NCBI GenBank assembly: GCA_024689525.1
Contig: JAILDI010000106.1
Coordinates: 1 to 14,445, forward strand
Source: Bacteroidales bacterium
GTDB lineage: Bacteria; Bacteroidota; Bacteroidia; Bacteroidales; UBA932
Length of the DNA stretch: 14,445 bases
Direction: 5' to 3'
Below the pieces are notes generated by a model that was given only the letters and a program-made list of their open reading frames with translations, was not told where the DNA came from and made no database searches. The translations under genes were made by a program, and so were the position numbers. Positions 1 to 7,700 of this stretch are shown in pieces; within the stretch, counting starts at the first letter, position 1, and each line of letters begins with the position of its first letter.

Positions 1-387
1 GATGCGCTTCCGCTCCAGCGCCTTCTCCCCCAGCGTAAACGCCGGGTCGATATTCTCCACGTACAGGCTCACGCCGTACAGTTCACTGTAGTTCACCTTC
101 ACCTGCACCAGCACCGTGAGCCCCGCCTGCAACTGCTGCCCCGTTTCCTTCTCGAAGTAGGATTTCAGGCCGAGGTACTTCCAGCTCCAGATCATCGCCC
201 TCACCTGCGCCACCAGCTTGCTCCCCCGGCTCTGGCTCAGCTCCAGGTAGCAGTGCCCGTTGGCCCTCGGGCTCCACGAACTGATCTCCGCCTTCACCCA
301 CACGGGCACGGGAAACGCCTCCGCCACCGTATCCTTCACGGCCGCCAGCAGCGTTACCAGATCCACGTATGAAGTGTCACTTCCCAT
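1..387 (-). CDS. xseA: Exodeoxyribonuclease VII large subunit, N-terminal part (cut by window edge)
   Basis: The first 129 codons are present and the frame is still open at base 1. XseA is the large subunit of exonuclease VII, a cytoplasmic XseA-XseB complex that degrades single-stranded DNA from both ends in repair. What is visible is the N-terminal OB-fold (tRNA_anti-like) nucleic-acid-binding domain: VWVKAEISSW at about residues 29-38, then a YLELSQ strand, VAQVRAMIW at about 59-67, and YGVSLYVENIDPAFTLGE at about 103-120, which is the characteristic run before the catalytic region. The ATG at 387-385 is chosen because the homologous segment begins soon after it and a TATCTTTG promoter box ends only 7 nt upstream. 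The catalytic domain lies outside the window. Its partner xseB is not seen. Family assignment is from recognition of these motifs. Confidence 0.88.
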   Translation of the reverse strand, partial: MGSDTSYVDLVTLLAAVKDTVAEAFPVPVWVKAEISSWSPRANGHCYLELSQSRGSKLVAQVRAMIWSWKYLGLKSYFEKETGQQLQAGLTVLVQVKVNYSELYGVSLYVENIDPAFTLGEKALERKRI

Positions 388-394
388 ACTTTTG

Positions 395-402
395 CAAAGA
401 TA
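395..402 (-). promoter_or_regulatory. xseA promoter -7 box (TATCTTTG)
   Basis: Minus-strand TATCTTTG matches the Bacteroidota -7 consensus TAnnTTTG exactly. It sits 7 nt before the xseA ATG, so the transcript would be leaderless or nearly so. No good TTTG -33 box is visible at the usual 19-21 bp distance, so the promoter may be weak or activator-dependent. Confidence 0.6.
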
Positions 403-404
403 AT

Positions 405-444
405 AAAAAAAAGCAGATCCGCCATCGATTTTGCCGTGGCGGAT
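405..444 (-). terminator. Rho-independent terminator upstream of xseA
   Basis: On the minus strand ATCCGCCA (444-437) pairs perfectly with TGGCGGAT (424-417) around a 12-nt loop. CTGC and then eight consecutive T (412-405) follow. This is a clear intrinsic terminator for whatever is transcribed leftward from the der-xseA intergenic region. It ends just before the xseA -7 box. Its 5' arm overlaps the 3' arm of the closing helix of the structured element described at 434-545, so the two helices cannot form together. Confidence 0.6.
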
Positions 445-551
445 AAGTCGCTGTAGCACAGCGTATTAGTGGGGGTTCCCCTGGTTAAAATGCACCAGGG
501 GAGCACTATGCAATTAACAGCAGGACACCACATTAAGCGCCACGGGCCAGA
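405..551 (-). ncRNA. Candidate structured RNA (6S-like architecture or attenuator)
   Basis: The intergenic DNA folds as a compact multi-helix unit. A perfect 8-bp closing helix joins CCGTGGCG (434-441) to CGCCACGG (538-545). Inside it are a 6-bp hairpin, CGCTGT-AGC-ACAGCG (449-463), and a long hairpin with CCCCTGGT (478-485) pairing ACCAGGGG (494-501). The long hairpin can be prolonged by TAGT/ACTA (467-470 with 505-508) across a bulge. Read on the minus strand, the order is closing helix, long terminal hairpin, small 3' hairpin, closing helix, terminator. That resembles 6S RNA, in which a small helix can form on the 3' side of the central bubble. Strand is uncertain. The strong terminator favours minus, but two G-U pairs in the long hairpin form only on plus, where a weaker terminator-like stem and seven T lie at 545-572. 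No consensus promoter for the RNA was found on either strand. An attenuator for xseA is the main alternative. Confidence 0.4.
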
Positions 552-582
552 TTTCACTCTGCCGATTTTTTTGCTAAATTTG
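552..582 (+). promoter_or_regulatory. der promoter
   Basis: TAAATTTG at 575-582 matches TAnnTTTG exactly. A TTTC at 552-555 lies 19 bp upstream as an imperfect -33 box. The box ends 16 nt before the der ATG, leaving a leader of roughly 10 nt. Its last four bases continue into CAAA, giving the palindrome TTTGCAAA that also occurs at the xseA and rlmH promoters. Confidence 0.6.
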
Positions 583-598
583 CAAAAATTTTCAGGAT

Positions 599-1906
599 AT
601 GGCTTTAGTTGCGATAGTGGGCCGCCCCAATGTGGGCAAATCCACGCTCTTCAACCGCCTGGTGGGAATGCGTCAGGCTATTGTGGACGAGACCGCGGGC
701 GTAACGCGGGACCGTCATTACGGCAAGTGCGAGTGGTGCGGCCGTGAATTCTCCGTGGTGGACACCGGCGGATACACCTCCAATTCGGACGATGTGTTCG
801 AGGACGCCATCCGCAGGCAGGTGGTGATAGCCGTAGAGGAGGCCGATGTGGTGCTCTTTATGTGCGAAGCCGCTACCGGCATCACCGACTATGACTCGGA
901 AATCGCAGACCTCCTTCGCCGCAGCAAAAAGCCCGTAATCCTGTGCGTGAACAAAGTGGACAGCGGCGAAAAGATGTACGACGCGTACGATTTCTACGCC
1001 CTCGGCCTTGGCGAGGTTTGGAGCATATCGGCAGCCAACGGCTCCGGAACCGGGGACCTTCTGGACGAAATAGTCAAAGTCCTTCCGGACGATGACGGGG
1101 CCGATGACAGCCACGCCGACCTCCCGCACATCGCCATCGTGGGCCGGCCGAACGTGGGCAAATCGTCCCTCACCAACGCCCTGCTGGGCGAGGAGCGCAA
1201 TATCGTCACACCCGTGGCGGGCACCACGCGCGATTCCATATCGACCTATTATAATAAATTCGGCCACGAGTTTATGATTGTCGATACGGCCGGAATGCGC
1301 AAGAGGGCCAAGGTGACGGAAGACCTGGAGTTCTATTCGGTGCTGCGGGCGATGCGCACCATCGAGCATTCCGATGTCTGCATCCTGATGATCGATGCGA
1401 ATCTGGGCATGGAGGCGCAGGACATGAACATTTTCAACATTATCCAGAAGAACCGTAAGGGCTGCGTGATAGTGGTGAACAAGTGGGACCTGTTCGAGAA
1501 GGAATCCAATACGATGAAGGAGTACACGGCGGCCCTTCGCTCACGCCTGGCGCCGTTCAACGATATACCTATTATATTTACATCGGTACTGAACAAGCAG
1601 CGCATCCTGGATGTCCTTGACGCAGCGGCACGCGTTGCGGCCAATATGGTTCGCAAGATTCCCACGTCGCAGCTTAACGACGCAATGCTGCCGGAGATTG
1701 AGAACTATCCTCCGCCGGCCTGGAAGGGGAAGTACATCAAGATCAAGTACGTTACCCAGCTGCCCACCCGCACTCCGCAGTTCGCGTTCTTCTGCAATCT
1801 GCCGCAGTGGGTGAAAGACCCGTACAAGCGCTTCCTGGAGAACAAGTTGCGCGAGCACTTCGACTTCGAGGGATGCCCCATTCAGGTTTATACCAGAGCT
1901 AAATAG
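599..1906 (+). CDS. der: Ribosome biogenesis GTPase Der
   Basis: Der (EngA) is the double-domain GTPase needed for maturation of the 50S ribosomal subunit in the cytoplasm. The 435-residue length is normal. GTPase domain 1 shows G1 GRPNVGKS at residues 8-15, G3 DTGG at 55-58 and G4 NKVD at 118-121. Domain 2 shows GRPNVGKS at 182-189, DTAG at 229-232 and NKWD at 294-297. A KH-like RNA-binding domain fills about residues 350-435. The ATG at 599 is supported because the G1 motif starts 7 residues later, as usual for the family, and a promoter box ends 16 nt upstream. It is read in the same direction as nadE, 149 nt downstream. Nothing in the protein is unusual. The call is secure. Confidence 0.98.
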   Translation: MALVAIVGRPNVGKSTLFNRLVGMRQAIVDETAGVTRDRHYGKCEWCGREFSVVDTGGYTSNSDDVFEDAIRRQVVIAVEEADVVLFMCEAATGITDYDSEIADLLRRSKKPVILCVNKVDSGEKMYDAYDFYALGLGEVWSISAANGSGTGDLLDEIVKVLPDDDGADDSHADLPHIAIVGRPNVGKSSLTNALLGEERNIVTPVAGTTRDSISTYYNKFGHEFMIVDTAGMRKRAKVTEDLEFYSVLRAMRTIEHSDVCILMIDANLGMEAQDMNIFNIIQKNRKGCVIVVNKWDLFEKESNTMKEYTAALRSRLAPFNDIPIIFTSVLNKQRILDVLDAAARVAANMVRKIPTSQLNDAMLPEIENYPPPAWKGKYIKIKYVTQLPTRTPQFAFFCNLPQWVKDPYKRFLENKLREHFDFEGCPIQVYTRAK

Positions 1907-1927
1907 TTTGAAAAACTTGTCGGTCAA

Positions 1928-2033
1928 CGGAGTCGGATAAATCTTTTTCTGGCTCCGCGGACTAAAAGTTTTCTAGCCAAAAAAACGTCGTCGAAAACTT
2001 TTGTCCGACTCCGCTATCGAAAAAGATTTATCC
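1928..2033. repeat. Long imperfect inverted repeat between der and nadE
   Basis: GGATAAATCTTTTTC (1935-1949) is perfectly complementary to GAAAAAGATTTATCC (2019-2033), 15 bp. Inside it CGGAC plus AAAAGTTTTC (1958-1973, one bulged T) pairs with 1993-2007, another 15 bp, leaving a 19-nt loop. A competing helix is possible: CGGAGTCGGA (1928-1937) is a perfect 10-bp match to TCCGACTCCG (2004-2013), which uses parts of both stems. No U-tract follows on the plus strand, so a classical terminator is not supported. An mRNA-stabilising hairpin, a small palindromic mobile element or a bidirectional termination/pausing element are the options. No target-site duplication was recognised at its ends. Confidence 0.75.
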
Positions 2034-2055
2034 ATCTCTGTTAATTAGAGCAGTT

Positions 2056-2787
2056 ATGTTTGAAGTAAAGAAAGTGAAAAATGCGTGCGTGCAGTGGATA
2101 CGCGACTGGTTCGAGGAAAACGGACCGGGGTGCAATGCTGTTATTGGAATTTCTGGTGGTAAAGACAGTAGCGTTGTTGCCGGGCTGTGCGTTGAAGCCC
2201 TTGGGCGTGAGCGTGTTATCGGCGTAACTATGCCCAACGGGGTTCAGCCGGATATCGCGGATTCCATCAAGCTTATCGAACATCTTGGGATTAAGCGTTA
2301 CGATGTGAACATCGGTGCGGCTTTCGAGGCGTTGATGGCGGAGGTGGAGGCGAAGCTGGGGCACGAGGCATCGGCACAGACTCGGATTAATATGGCTCCC
2401 AGGCTGCGTATGACGGCGCTTTACGCTATCTCGCAGAGCAATAACGGGCGCGTCGCCAACACTTGCAATCTCTCCGAGGACTGGGTTGGATACAGCACGC
2501 GCTACGGCGATGCGGCGGGTGATTTTTCGCCCCTTGGCGGGCTCACCGTGCAGGAGGTAGTCGCCATCGGCAAGGAGCTGGGACTTCCTGTGGAGTTGGT
2601 AGAAAAAACGCCCTCTGACGGCCTCTGCGGCAAGACTGATGAAGACAATCTGGGCTTCACCTATGCGGTTTTGGACCGTTACATCCGCACGGGCGTCTGC
2701 GATGACCCCGCCACCAAGGCGCTCATCGACCGTAAACACGAATTGAATCTGTTTAAGCTGAAGCCGATTCCCCACTTCGAACCGTGA
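2056..2787 (+). CDS. nadE: NH3-dependent NAD(+) synthase
   Basis: NadE amidates nicotinate adenine dinucleotide with ammonia and ATP, the last step of NAD synthesis in the cytoplasm. The 243-residue protein is only the synthetase domain. It has no glutaminase (nitrilase) domain, so it should use free ammonia. The PP-loop SGGKDSS lies at residues 33-39. Further family blocks are PRLRMT at 115-120, TCNLSEDWVGYSTRYGD at 136-152 and TPSDGLCGKTDEDNLGF at 185-201. The conserved KHELNLFKLKPIP tail at about 227-239 is intact. No consensus promoter lies directly upstream, so it may be co-transcribed with der through the hairpin spacer. It ends tail-to-tail with a minus-strand operon. Confidence 0.96.
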   Translation: MFEVKKVKNACVQWIRDWFEENGPGCNAVIGISGGKDSSVVAGLCVEALGRERVIGVTMPNGVQPDIADSIKLIEHLGIKRYDVNIGAAFEALMAEVEAKLGHEASAQTRINMAPRLRMTALYAISQSNNGRVANTCNLSEDWVGYSTRYGDAAGDFSPLGGLTVQEVVAIGKELGLPVELVEKTPSDGLCGKTDEDNLGFTYAVLDRYIRTGVCDDPATKALIDRKHELNLFKLKPIPHFEP

Positions 2788-2793
2788 GCATAG

Positions 2794-2883
2794 TGCGCCT
2801 AAAGGTCCATCGTCAAGCATCTTCAGGCGCAAAAAAGGCCAAAAATGCGCCCAAAGGTGCCTGGCAATGGACCTTTGGGCGCA
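2794..2883. repeat. Three-copy repeat with alternative pairings between convergent genes
   Basis: The motif TGCGCC(C/T)AAAGGT occurs three times in 90 bp: copy 1 at 2794-2810 extended by CCAT, copy 2 at 2846-2858, and inverted copy 3 at 2867-2883. Copy 1 pairs with copy 3 over 17 positions with one G-U. Copy 2 pairs with copy 3 over 13 perfect positions. Only one of these can form at a time. An additional GGCGCA at 2826-2831 can pair with the TGCGCC of copy 2. The region fills the gap between the stop codons of nadE and the small membrane-protein gene. Confidence 0.8.
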
Positions 2884-2885
2884 TT
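2841..2885 (-). terminator. Terminator of the rlmH-to-small-protein operon
   Basis: On the minus strand the 15-bp perfect stem formed by 2871-2885 and 2844-2858 (12-nt loop) runs directly into a T-rich stretch: five T at 2845-2841, then GG-CC and six more T. It lies 2 bp beyond the stop codon of the small membrane-protein gene. The same stem seen from nadE is followed by ATTATCACTT, without a T-run, so it is a less convincing plus-strand terminator. Confidence 0.65.
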
Positions 2886-2886
2886 A

Positions 2887-3126
2887 TCACTTATATAATG
2901 CGCAGCCTTTGCAGGCGTCGCTGTATTTGCCGCTGCACACGCCCTTCTTCTGAGCGGCCAGCATTTCCAGTTCCTCCTCCTTTGCACACTTGATTCCCCG
3001 CTTTCTCATTTCCGGATTGGTCGATATCTCCCCGTCGGGGAAGGGCTTCCGGAAGAAAAATATATTCACCCCCAGAAGCAGAACGGCCAGGCCGACAAAA
3101 ACTATTGCAGCGAGAAAAACCTTCAT
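2887..3126 (-). CDS. Small cysteine-containing membrane protein, unknown function
   Basis: This 79-residue protein has one N-terminal transmembrane segment (about residues 3-24), a positively charged junction, and a short soluble tail with cysteines at 47, 64, 72 and 75 (the last pair as ACKGCALYK at the C-terminus). The segment PDGEISTNPEMRKRGIKC after the membrane helix resembles an unnamed family of small Bacteroidota membrane proteins. No function is assigned. The four cysteines could bind a metal or Fe-S cluster or form disulfides, depending on orientation. Its ATG starts immediately after the prs stop codon with no gap, so it is probably translated together with prs. A terminator follows directly. 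Real-gene status is well supported by context and composition. Confidence 0.78.
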   Translation of the reverse strand: MKVFLAAIVFVGLAVLLLGVNIFFFRKPFPDGEISTNPEMRKRGIKCAKEEELEMLAAQKKGVCSGKYSDACKGCALYK

Positions 3127-4122
3127 TTACAGCGGGAACTCGGACGAAATGGGTTCGTAGTTATACACGCGCAGGATCATGCGGGCGAAGGTTGCCGCAA
3201 GCGACACCACGCGGAACTTGCCCTGAAGATCCTTCTTTTCGGGATCCAGAGGGATGGTATCGGTAACGTAAACTTCTGTCAAAGCGGAGGAGTCGATGCG
3301 CTCATACGCCGGGCCCGACAGCACGGGATGTGTGGCGAAAGCGCGCACGGAATTGGCTCCGCGCTTAACCAGCTCGTTTGCTGCGGCCGTAAGAGTGCCT
3401 GCGGTATCGATGATATCGTCAATAATCACGATATCCCTTCCTTCAACCTCGCCGATGGGCTGAATCCTCTCCACGACATTGGCGCGGGCGCGCGTCTTGT
3501 GGCAGATTACCACGGGCGCGTGCAGATACTTCGCATAGTTGTTGGCCCTCTTGGCACCGCCCATATCGGGAGCTGCGATCGTGAGGGTGTCCTTGAACTT
3601 TCGCTTGAGGCCTTCCAGGATGTGCAGGAAGTCGTAGCTGGCATACAGGTGATTCACCGGGAAGTCAAAGAAGCCCTGGATCTGGTCGGCATGCAGGTCG
3701 CAGGTCATAATCGCATCCACGCCTGCGCACTTGAGCATATTGGCCGCCAGTTTTGCGCCGATGGATACGCGCGGCTTGTCCTTGCGATCCTGCCTTGCCC
3801 AGCCGTAATAAGGGATAACGGCAATGACCTTGTTTGCCGATGCACGCTTTGCGGCATCCACCGTGAGCAGAAGCTCCATAAGATTGTCGCTGGGCGGGAA
3901 AGTGGACTGGAGGATGAAGCAGGTTGCACCGCGTACGCTCTCCGCAAAGGAGGGCTGGAACTCACCGTCGCTGAAACGTGTTACTTCAAGAGGGCCAAGG
4001 ACGACTTCCTCTTCATCCTCCCTTTTGAGCTTGTTAATCTCCGCGACTACTTTTTCTGCGAAATAGCGGGTGGCGTCGCAGGTGAAAATGGCCATCCGGT
4101 GCTTGTGGACATCGTTGATCAT
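3127..4122 (-). CDS. prs: Ribose-phosphate pyrophosphokinase
   Basis: Prs makes PRPP from ribose 5-phosphate and ATP, feeding purine, pyrimidine, histidine, tryptophan and NAD synthesis. Visible marks in the 331-residue product are the flexible-loop segment YYGWARQDRKDKPR (about 105-118), the metal/ATP signature DLHADQIQGFF (142-152) and the PRPP-binding loop DDIIDTAGT (235-243). The start at 4122 gives an ATGA overlap (4 nt) with the engB stop, typical of coupled translation. An internal ATG at codon 10 (MAIFTC) is an alternative start closer to the conserved fold. The product may supply PRPP to the pathway that ends at NadE, but that gene is on the other strand and the link is only metabolic. 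Confidence 0.96.
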   Translation of the reverse strand: MINDVHKHRMAIFTCDATRYFAEKVVAEINKLKREDEEEVVLGPLEVTRFSDGEFQPSFAESVRGATCFILQSTFPPSDNLMELLLTVDAAKRASANKVIAVIPYYGWARQDRKDKPRVSIGAKLAANMLKCAGVDAIMTCDLHADQIQGFFDFPVNHLYASYDFLHILEGLKRKFKDTLTIAAPDMGGAKRANNYAKYLHAPVVICHKTRARANVVERIQPIGEVEGRDIVIIDDIIDTAGTLTAAANELVKRGANSVRAFATHPVLSGPAYERIDSSALTEVYVTDTIPLDPEKKDLQGKFRVVSLAATFARMILRVYNYEPISSEFPL

Positions 4123-4715
4123 AGCGTTTGTAAAACAGATCCTATATAGTTCAGAATATCTTCCTTACCCAGGCCGTTCACGCTGGACGACACGAAGCAG
4201 GGCGGCAGTTCCTCCCAGTCCTGGAGGAGCCTTTCCTTGTTTTTGGCGACCTGTGCCTCCAGCACGGTTGTGCCCTGTTTGTCGCCTTTTGTGAATATGA
4301 TGCCGAAGGGAATCCCCTTCTCTCCCAGCTCGCTGATGAAGCGGAGGTCCACCTCCTGCATATCGTGCCTTGAGTCGATGAGCACGAACAGCATCACAAG
4401 GTCCTCCGAATTGTTGATATAGTCCCAGATTATGTGGCGAAGGCGGGCGCGGTCCTTGTCCGGAAGCCTCGCGTAGCCATAGCCCGGCAAATCCACCAGA
4501 TACCATTTGTCATTGATGAGGAAATGGTTTACCAGCTGGGTTTTGCCAGGGGTCTGGGAAGTCTTTGCCAGGGAGCCGTTGCCGCACAGCATATTGATGA
4601 GAGAGCTCTTGCCCACGTTGCTGCGGCCGATGAAAGCGAACTCCGGCAAACGCAGGGCGGGCTTGCCGCCCACCTTCACGCTACTTCCGGAAAAAACAGC
4701 TTTCTTGATTCTCAT
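4119..4715 (-). CDS. engB: Ribosome biogenesis GTP-binding protein EngB (YsxC/YihA)
   Basis: EngB is a single-domain GTPase that acts late in 50S ribosomal subunit assembly. The 198-residue product has the family's characteristic N-terminal segment reaching LPEFAFIGRSNVGKSS, with G1 at residues 30-37, switch I TPGKT at about 55-59, G3 DLPGYG at 75-80 and G4 TKGDK at 142-146 (TKxDK type), then an SSS G5 at 176-178. It overlaps prs by 4 nt downstream. Upstream it is separated from the sensor-kinase stop by 22 nt, which contain its own -7 box, so it can be expressed independently of the kinase. With der on the other strand, two 50S-assembly GTPases lie within 4 kb. Confidence 0.97.
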   Translation of the reverse strand: MRIKKAVFSGSSVKVGGKPALRLPEFAFIGRSNVGKSSLINMLCGNGSLAKTSQTPGKTQLVNHFLINDKWYLVDLPGYGYARLPDKDRARLRHIIWDYINNSEDLVMLFVLIDSRHDMQEVDLRFISELGEKGIPFGIIFTKGDKQGTTVLEAQVAKNKERLLQDWEELPPCFVSSSVNGLGKEDILNYIGSVLQTL

Positions 4716-4722
4716 AGCTCTA

Positions 4723-4730
4723 CAAAGATA
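4723..4730 (-). promoter_or_regulatory. engB promoter -7 box (TATCTTTG)
   Basis: Minus-strand TATCTTTG ends 7 nt before the engB ATG, the same box and the same spacing as at xseA. No clear TTTG -33 box is seen 19-21 bp upstream, where the sequence belongs to the end of the kinase gene. It predicts a leaderless or nearly leaderless engB transcript starting within the rlmH-kinase operon. Confidence 0.55.
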
Positions 4731-4737
4731 CGAAAAA

Positions 4738-7700
4738 TTATTTCAATTTCGGATACCTGATTACGAAACTGGCACCTCCCAGAGCAAAAGATTTAGTGCA
4801 GAATATACTGCCCTGACATCTCTGGATGATTGCGCGGCAGATGGCAAGGCCGAGACCCGAGCCGCTGCTCTTTGTAGTGAACTCCGGCGAGAAAATCTTC
4901 TCGCGGTCTTCCTCCTTGACGCCGGGACCGTTGTCCTCCACCACGATGTCGTAGAATCCGTCCTGCTCCGAATTCCTCACCGACAGCAGTATCTTGCCGT
5001 CCTCCCTGCCCTCCAGGGCCTGTACGGCATTGGTGATGATATTCACCAGCACCCTGGTAACCTGCGGTTTGGGCCCTTCAATCTCCGCCCCCTCAAGCCC
5101 CAGATAACTTATGTCGATGTCGTCCCGCGAGCTGAAAAGGCTCACTTCCTGCCGGAGCAGGGCATCCAGGTCGATGGCAACCGGAGTCTCCGACGACATC
5201 TTGGCCAGCGAGGAGAACGCCTCGGCAGTATCGGCCAGTACGTCGACGTGCTCCAGGATGGTCGATGACACCACGTCGAACTTGCTCTCCCACTTGGGAT
5301 TGCCGGCCTCCTTCATACGGATGAGCATCTGCAGATTGAGCTTGATGGGCGTGAGCGGGTTCTTGATTTCATGGGCGATCTGGCGGGCCATCGACGTCCA
5401 CGTGCGGTCGCGCTCCGCCTGCGCCAGACGGCGGGTGGATTCCGACAGGTCGGTGACCATACGGTTGTACGACTGCACCAGCGAGGTGAGTTCGTCCTCC
5501 TGATTGTATTCGATGTGCTCCAGCCTGTCCACGTCGCCCACTGCCATCTTGCGGGACATTTCGCTGAGCGGGCGGAAGATTCTTTCCACAACCTCGGCGG
5601 TGATGAAGCGGGTGAGGAGCAGCAGCAACAGGAACACTGTTATAACTGCCGCAATGTGGGACAAAGCCTCCGTGCGAAGATCATAGCTCTGGTCCGTGTA
5701 CGGCGAGCACACTATTGCCACCATATCCCCTTCTCCGTTGAACAGAGGAGCGTACAGGGCATAATAGTGCCGCGAACGGATAGTCTCCGGCAGCACGACG
5801 TAACGCTTGTGGTCGTAGATTATTCCCTTGTAGGCATCCTCGTTTATGCGGAAGCCCAGGATTCTCCTGTCGAACACCTCCGGCGTGGTGCTCATCACCA
5901 GTTTGCCCGTGGCCGAGAACAGGCTCACGTCGCACTTGAGGTTTGCACCTGTCCTGTCCACAGCGGTGCTGATGTCCTGAGAGCGCAGGTCGTCGATCGT
6001 ATATACATTACGCATACGTGCCTGCAGCATGCTCTGGATGGTGTTGATGCGGGAGGTCATAATGCTCTGCCTGTCGGCATTGTTCCGCCTGTAGACGAAG
6101 TACACGCTGAACACGGACATGACTATCAGCGTGATTGTGAGCGACACATACATCACCAGGTTAATCCTGTTGCTGTAGTATGTGCTGTGGTTGCTCTTGC
6201 GGGACCTGCGGACACGGAAAGTGAGCAGCGTGAGCAGCAGGAAGGCCAGAATGGCGAACAGCACCGCCTCCACCACGAAAGTTATCAAGCCCGTGGTTTC
6301 GCGCGAGATTACAATCACCACGTCGCCCATTACGGCCTTGTAGAAATGGATGTATCCGGCGCTTCTGAAGTTGCCGTCCGGATACTTCTGAAGTTCCTGC
6401 GAAAGCCTCGAGGAGATAACCGTAGGATAGGCATATTCTCCCTTGAAGGACACCAGCCTGTCTTCCAGGTATTTGGCGTAGGAATAAACCGACGGAAGCA
6501 CCGCGCGGCCCGGCTCCGAAATGCCCAGGAGGCTGAGGTAACCGCGGTCTCCCCTATTGGACTTGGCCTCCACCGTAATCATCAGCGACGATACGCCCTG
6601 ATCGCCCATATAATATGTGAACACGCCGCTGTAGCGGGAGTGTCCATCGGCCCCGGTGCTGTAGAAGAAGCGCGAATCCGGTGCCAGGCGCGAGCCTTCG
6701 GTTATGCGGCTGCGGTAGAGATTCTCGTGAGCGGGAGTTAGAATCAGAGGGACGATGTCGTATTCCTGCGACACCCTTACCAGATGAGTATTGGCCAGAC
6801 GGCCCCTGATGAGCTCGTTGCTGTTGTCCAGCACCGCCAGGGCGCCGATAACCTGATCCCTGGCGATCTGCTCCTCCACCAGCCTAAGCTGGATTTCCAG
6901 GGTGATGTCGCGGTCCATCGCAAGGCGGTTGGCCCAGACGTCCACGCGGCCCTGCTCCTTGCGGAAGCCCATAACGGACGACACGCTCACGAAATACGCG
7001 GCCACGGCAATTCCGAACAGCACCCGGTTGCCCCGCGAGAATGCGTCGTAACGCAGGCCGAAGAGCCCGCGCACGAGCGGCGACAGCATCTGAAGTATGA
7101 GCGGCAGCGTGAGCGACAGCAGCAGGAACGACACGTACACCACCGCAGTATATCTGTCCACGAGCTGGATCTTGAACAGCTCCAGGCATATTTCCGAGTT
7201 AAGGGCGATGCTCCCGAATCCGGCGTGCATATACAGGACGATGGCGGCCATCACCGCAATCCCCAGCGCAAGCAGCAGCGCATCGCGCACTTTGCTGCTG
7301 CGACGTCTGAGCACGCGGAGGATGCTCCATCGACACAGATACAGGCTCATTACCAGGGCGCAGACCAGCAGATTCACCAGCACCACGGCGCCCAGCGAAT
7401 AGCGGAAGCCGCCATCGGCATAAAGCAAGGGAGAGAACAGCTGCGAAACGCCTCCGAGATGCCTTCCGTACACATACAGGCCCGCTATTGCGGCTATCTG
7501 TACTATCACCACCACCGCAAGGCGCAGCCATCCGGGACGGCTGGACAGGAACTGCAGCGAGCCCAGCAGGAAGAACACTATTGCAAGCCAGAACAGCACG
7601 GGATTGTGCCTGTCCGGCTCCGACGCAGTGTCCGTCTCCAGTTTGAACATGGGTGTGCCGTTCACCTCCACCGGCGATCCGGCACTGGCCGATATCGACT

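Noticed and set aside
475..504. Hairpin considered as part of a tRNA (GGTT near a GC-rich stem)
   Set aside because: No cloverleaf, TpsiC arm consensus or anticodon arm could be fitted. The 8-nt loop is TAAAATGC rather than a T-loop.
354..557. 67-codon minus-strand frame across the xseA-der intergenic region
   Set aside because: It crosses the structured element, the terminator and the xseA promoter. Composition is not protein-like.
605..1369. Long minus-strand open frame (254 codons) opposite der
   Set aside because: It is the antisense shadow of der, which has complete family motifs. The predicted product has no recognisable domain.
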